Of a stretch of DNA of 64,000 nt, positions 63,820 to 64,000 are shown one piece after another. Made by a program: the position numbers and the translations under genes. Numbering within the stretch: the stretch's first letter is position 1; every line of letters starts with the position of its first letter. The DNA comes from Candidatus Methylomirabilis tolerans (GTDB taxonomy: Bacteria > Methylomirabilota > Methylomirabilia > Methylomirabilales > Methylomirabilaceae), in assembly GCA_019912425.1 (NCBI GenBank), contig JAIOIU010000162.1, forward strand, positions 49,311-113,310, written 5' to 3'. The notes beneath the pieces are model-generated. The model was given only the letters and a program-made list of their open reading frames with translations, ran no database searches and was not told where the DNA came from.

Positions 63820-64000
63820 GTGAGCATGACTGGCGCGATCGGCATCACGCTCGGGGATCCCGCGGGCATCGGGCCGGAGGTGACGGCGTGGGCGCTCGCG
63901 CACGCGGACCGCGAGCTCGTCCGTCAGGTCATCGTCTTCGGCGACGCGGACGTCCTGGCCCGTGGCGCGGCGGCAATGGGCGTCGGCGCCGCGCTGCGCG
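63820..64000 (+). CDS. pdxA: 4-hydroxythreonine-4-phosphate dehydrogenase, N-terminal fragment
   Basis: The frame from GTG 63820 (or ATG 63826) reads GAIGITLGDPAGIGPEV, the PdxA signature, and runs off the window. PdxA makes a precursor of pyridoxal phosphate. Same high-G+C composition as its neighbours. Confidence 0.88.
   Translation, partial: MSMTGAIGITLGDPAGIGPEVTAWALAHADRELVRQVIVFGDADVLARGAAAMGVGAALR

Overview
The window reads as two different genomes joined. Positions 1 to about 59,300 have moderate-to-high G+C and a bacterial housekeeping layout that I would place, from gene order and protein flavour only, near the NC10 / Methylomirabilota lineage. This placement is inference and no marker was searched. 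From about 59,340 to the end the DNA is much richer in G+C (single 60-base lines hand-counted at 70-75%, against 50% in the 3' half of clpX) with genes of a myxobacterial or deltaproteobacterial type. The switch lies inside clpX, in one of its most conserved stretches, so a chimeric assembly is the first explanation to test.

Layout. 1-8.5 kb: end of a membrane glycosyltransferase, polyprenyl synthase, lepA-lepB-hemW, then a heat-shock operon hrcA-grpE-dnaJ behind a sigma70-type promoter and a recognisable CIRCE operator. 8.7-16.4 kb: polA, coaE, rho (long structured leader), rpmE, prfA and a frame-broken prmC. 16.4-24.7 kb: murA followed by a nearly complete histidine operon hisG-D-C-B-H-A-F-IE and a HIT protein. 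24.7 kb: selenocysteine tRNA, whose 3' end is the attachment site of a 6.4-kb satellite-like integrated element (direct repeats at 24,808 and 31,245; integrase, excisionase-like HTH, DUF3854/DUF3631-type replication protein, small ORFs). 31.3-36.7 kb: accessory DNA with an XRE/ImmA pair, a decayed relative of the element's left end, and toxin-antitoxin modules with broken toxins. 36.8-43.3 kb: crcB/DUF190, a DUF3047 protein, and an mlaE-F-D / TolC-like / mlaC operon. 43.3-48.2 kb: Ski2-like helicase, HD phosphohydrolase, tRNA-Met. 48.4-52.2 kb: cupin lipoprotein-like protein, an ISL3-type insertion sequence that seems to need -1 frameshifting, two tiny overlapping cysteine-rich genes, and decayed MNT/HEPN and integrase fragments. 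52.4-58.5 kb: gdhA-eno, then thiL, rsmA, bamD and the 3' part of clpX on the minus strand. 59.3-64 kb (foreign): 5' part of clpX, pseudo-receiver regulator, CorA, PP2C phosphatase, DUF3108 protein, start of pdxA.

The signal I consider most novel is a family of DNA elements defined by a strict 7-bp period rather than by a fixed sequence. Arrays of imperfect heptamers run in one orientation and then in the inverted orientation, so each could fold into a long hairpin. They occur between genes (before polA, rho/rpmE, hisC/hisB, hisB/hisH, near the insertion sequence) and inside genes (hemW 5' end, grpE 3' end, prmC, hisF, thiL 3' end). In prmC the array sits exactly where the reading frame breaks, and loss of a single 7-bp unit would restore it. 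I saw none in the integrated element or in the high-G+C tail.
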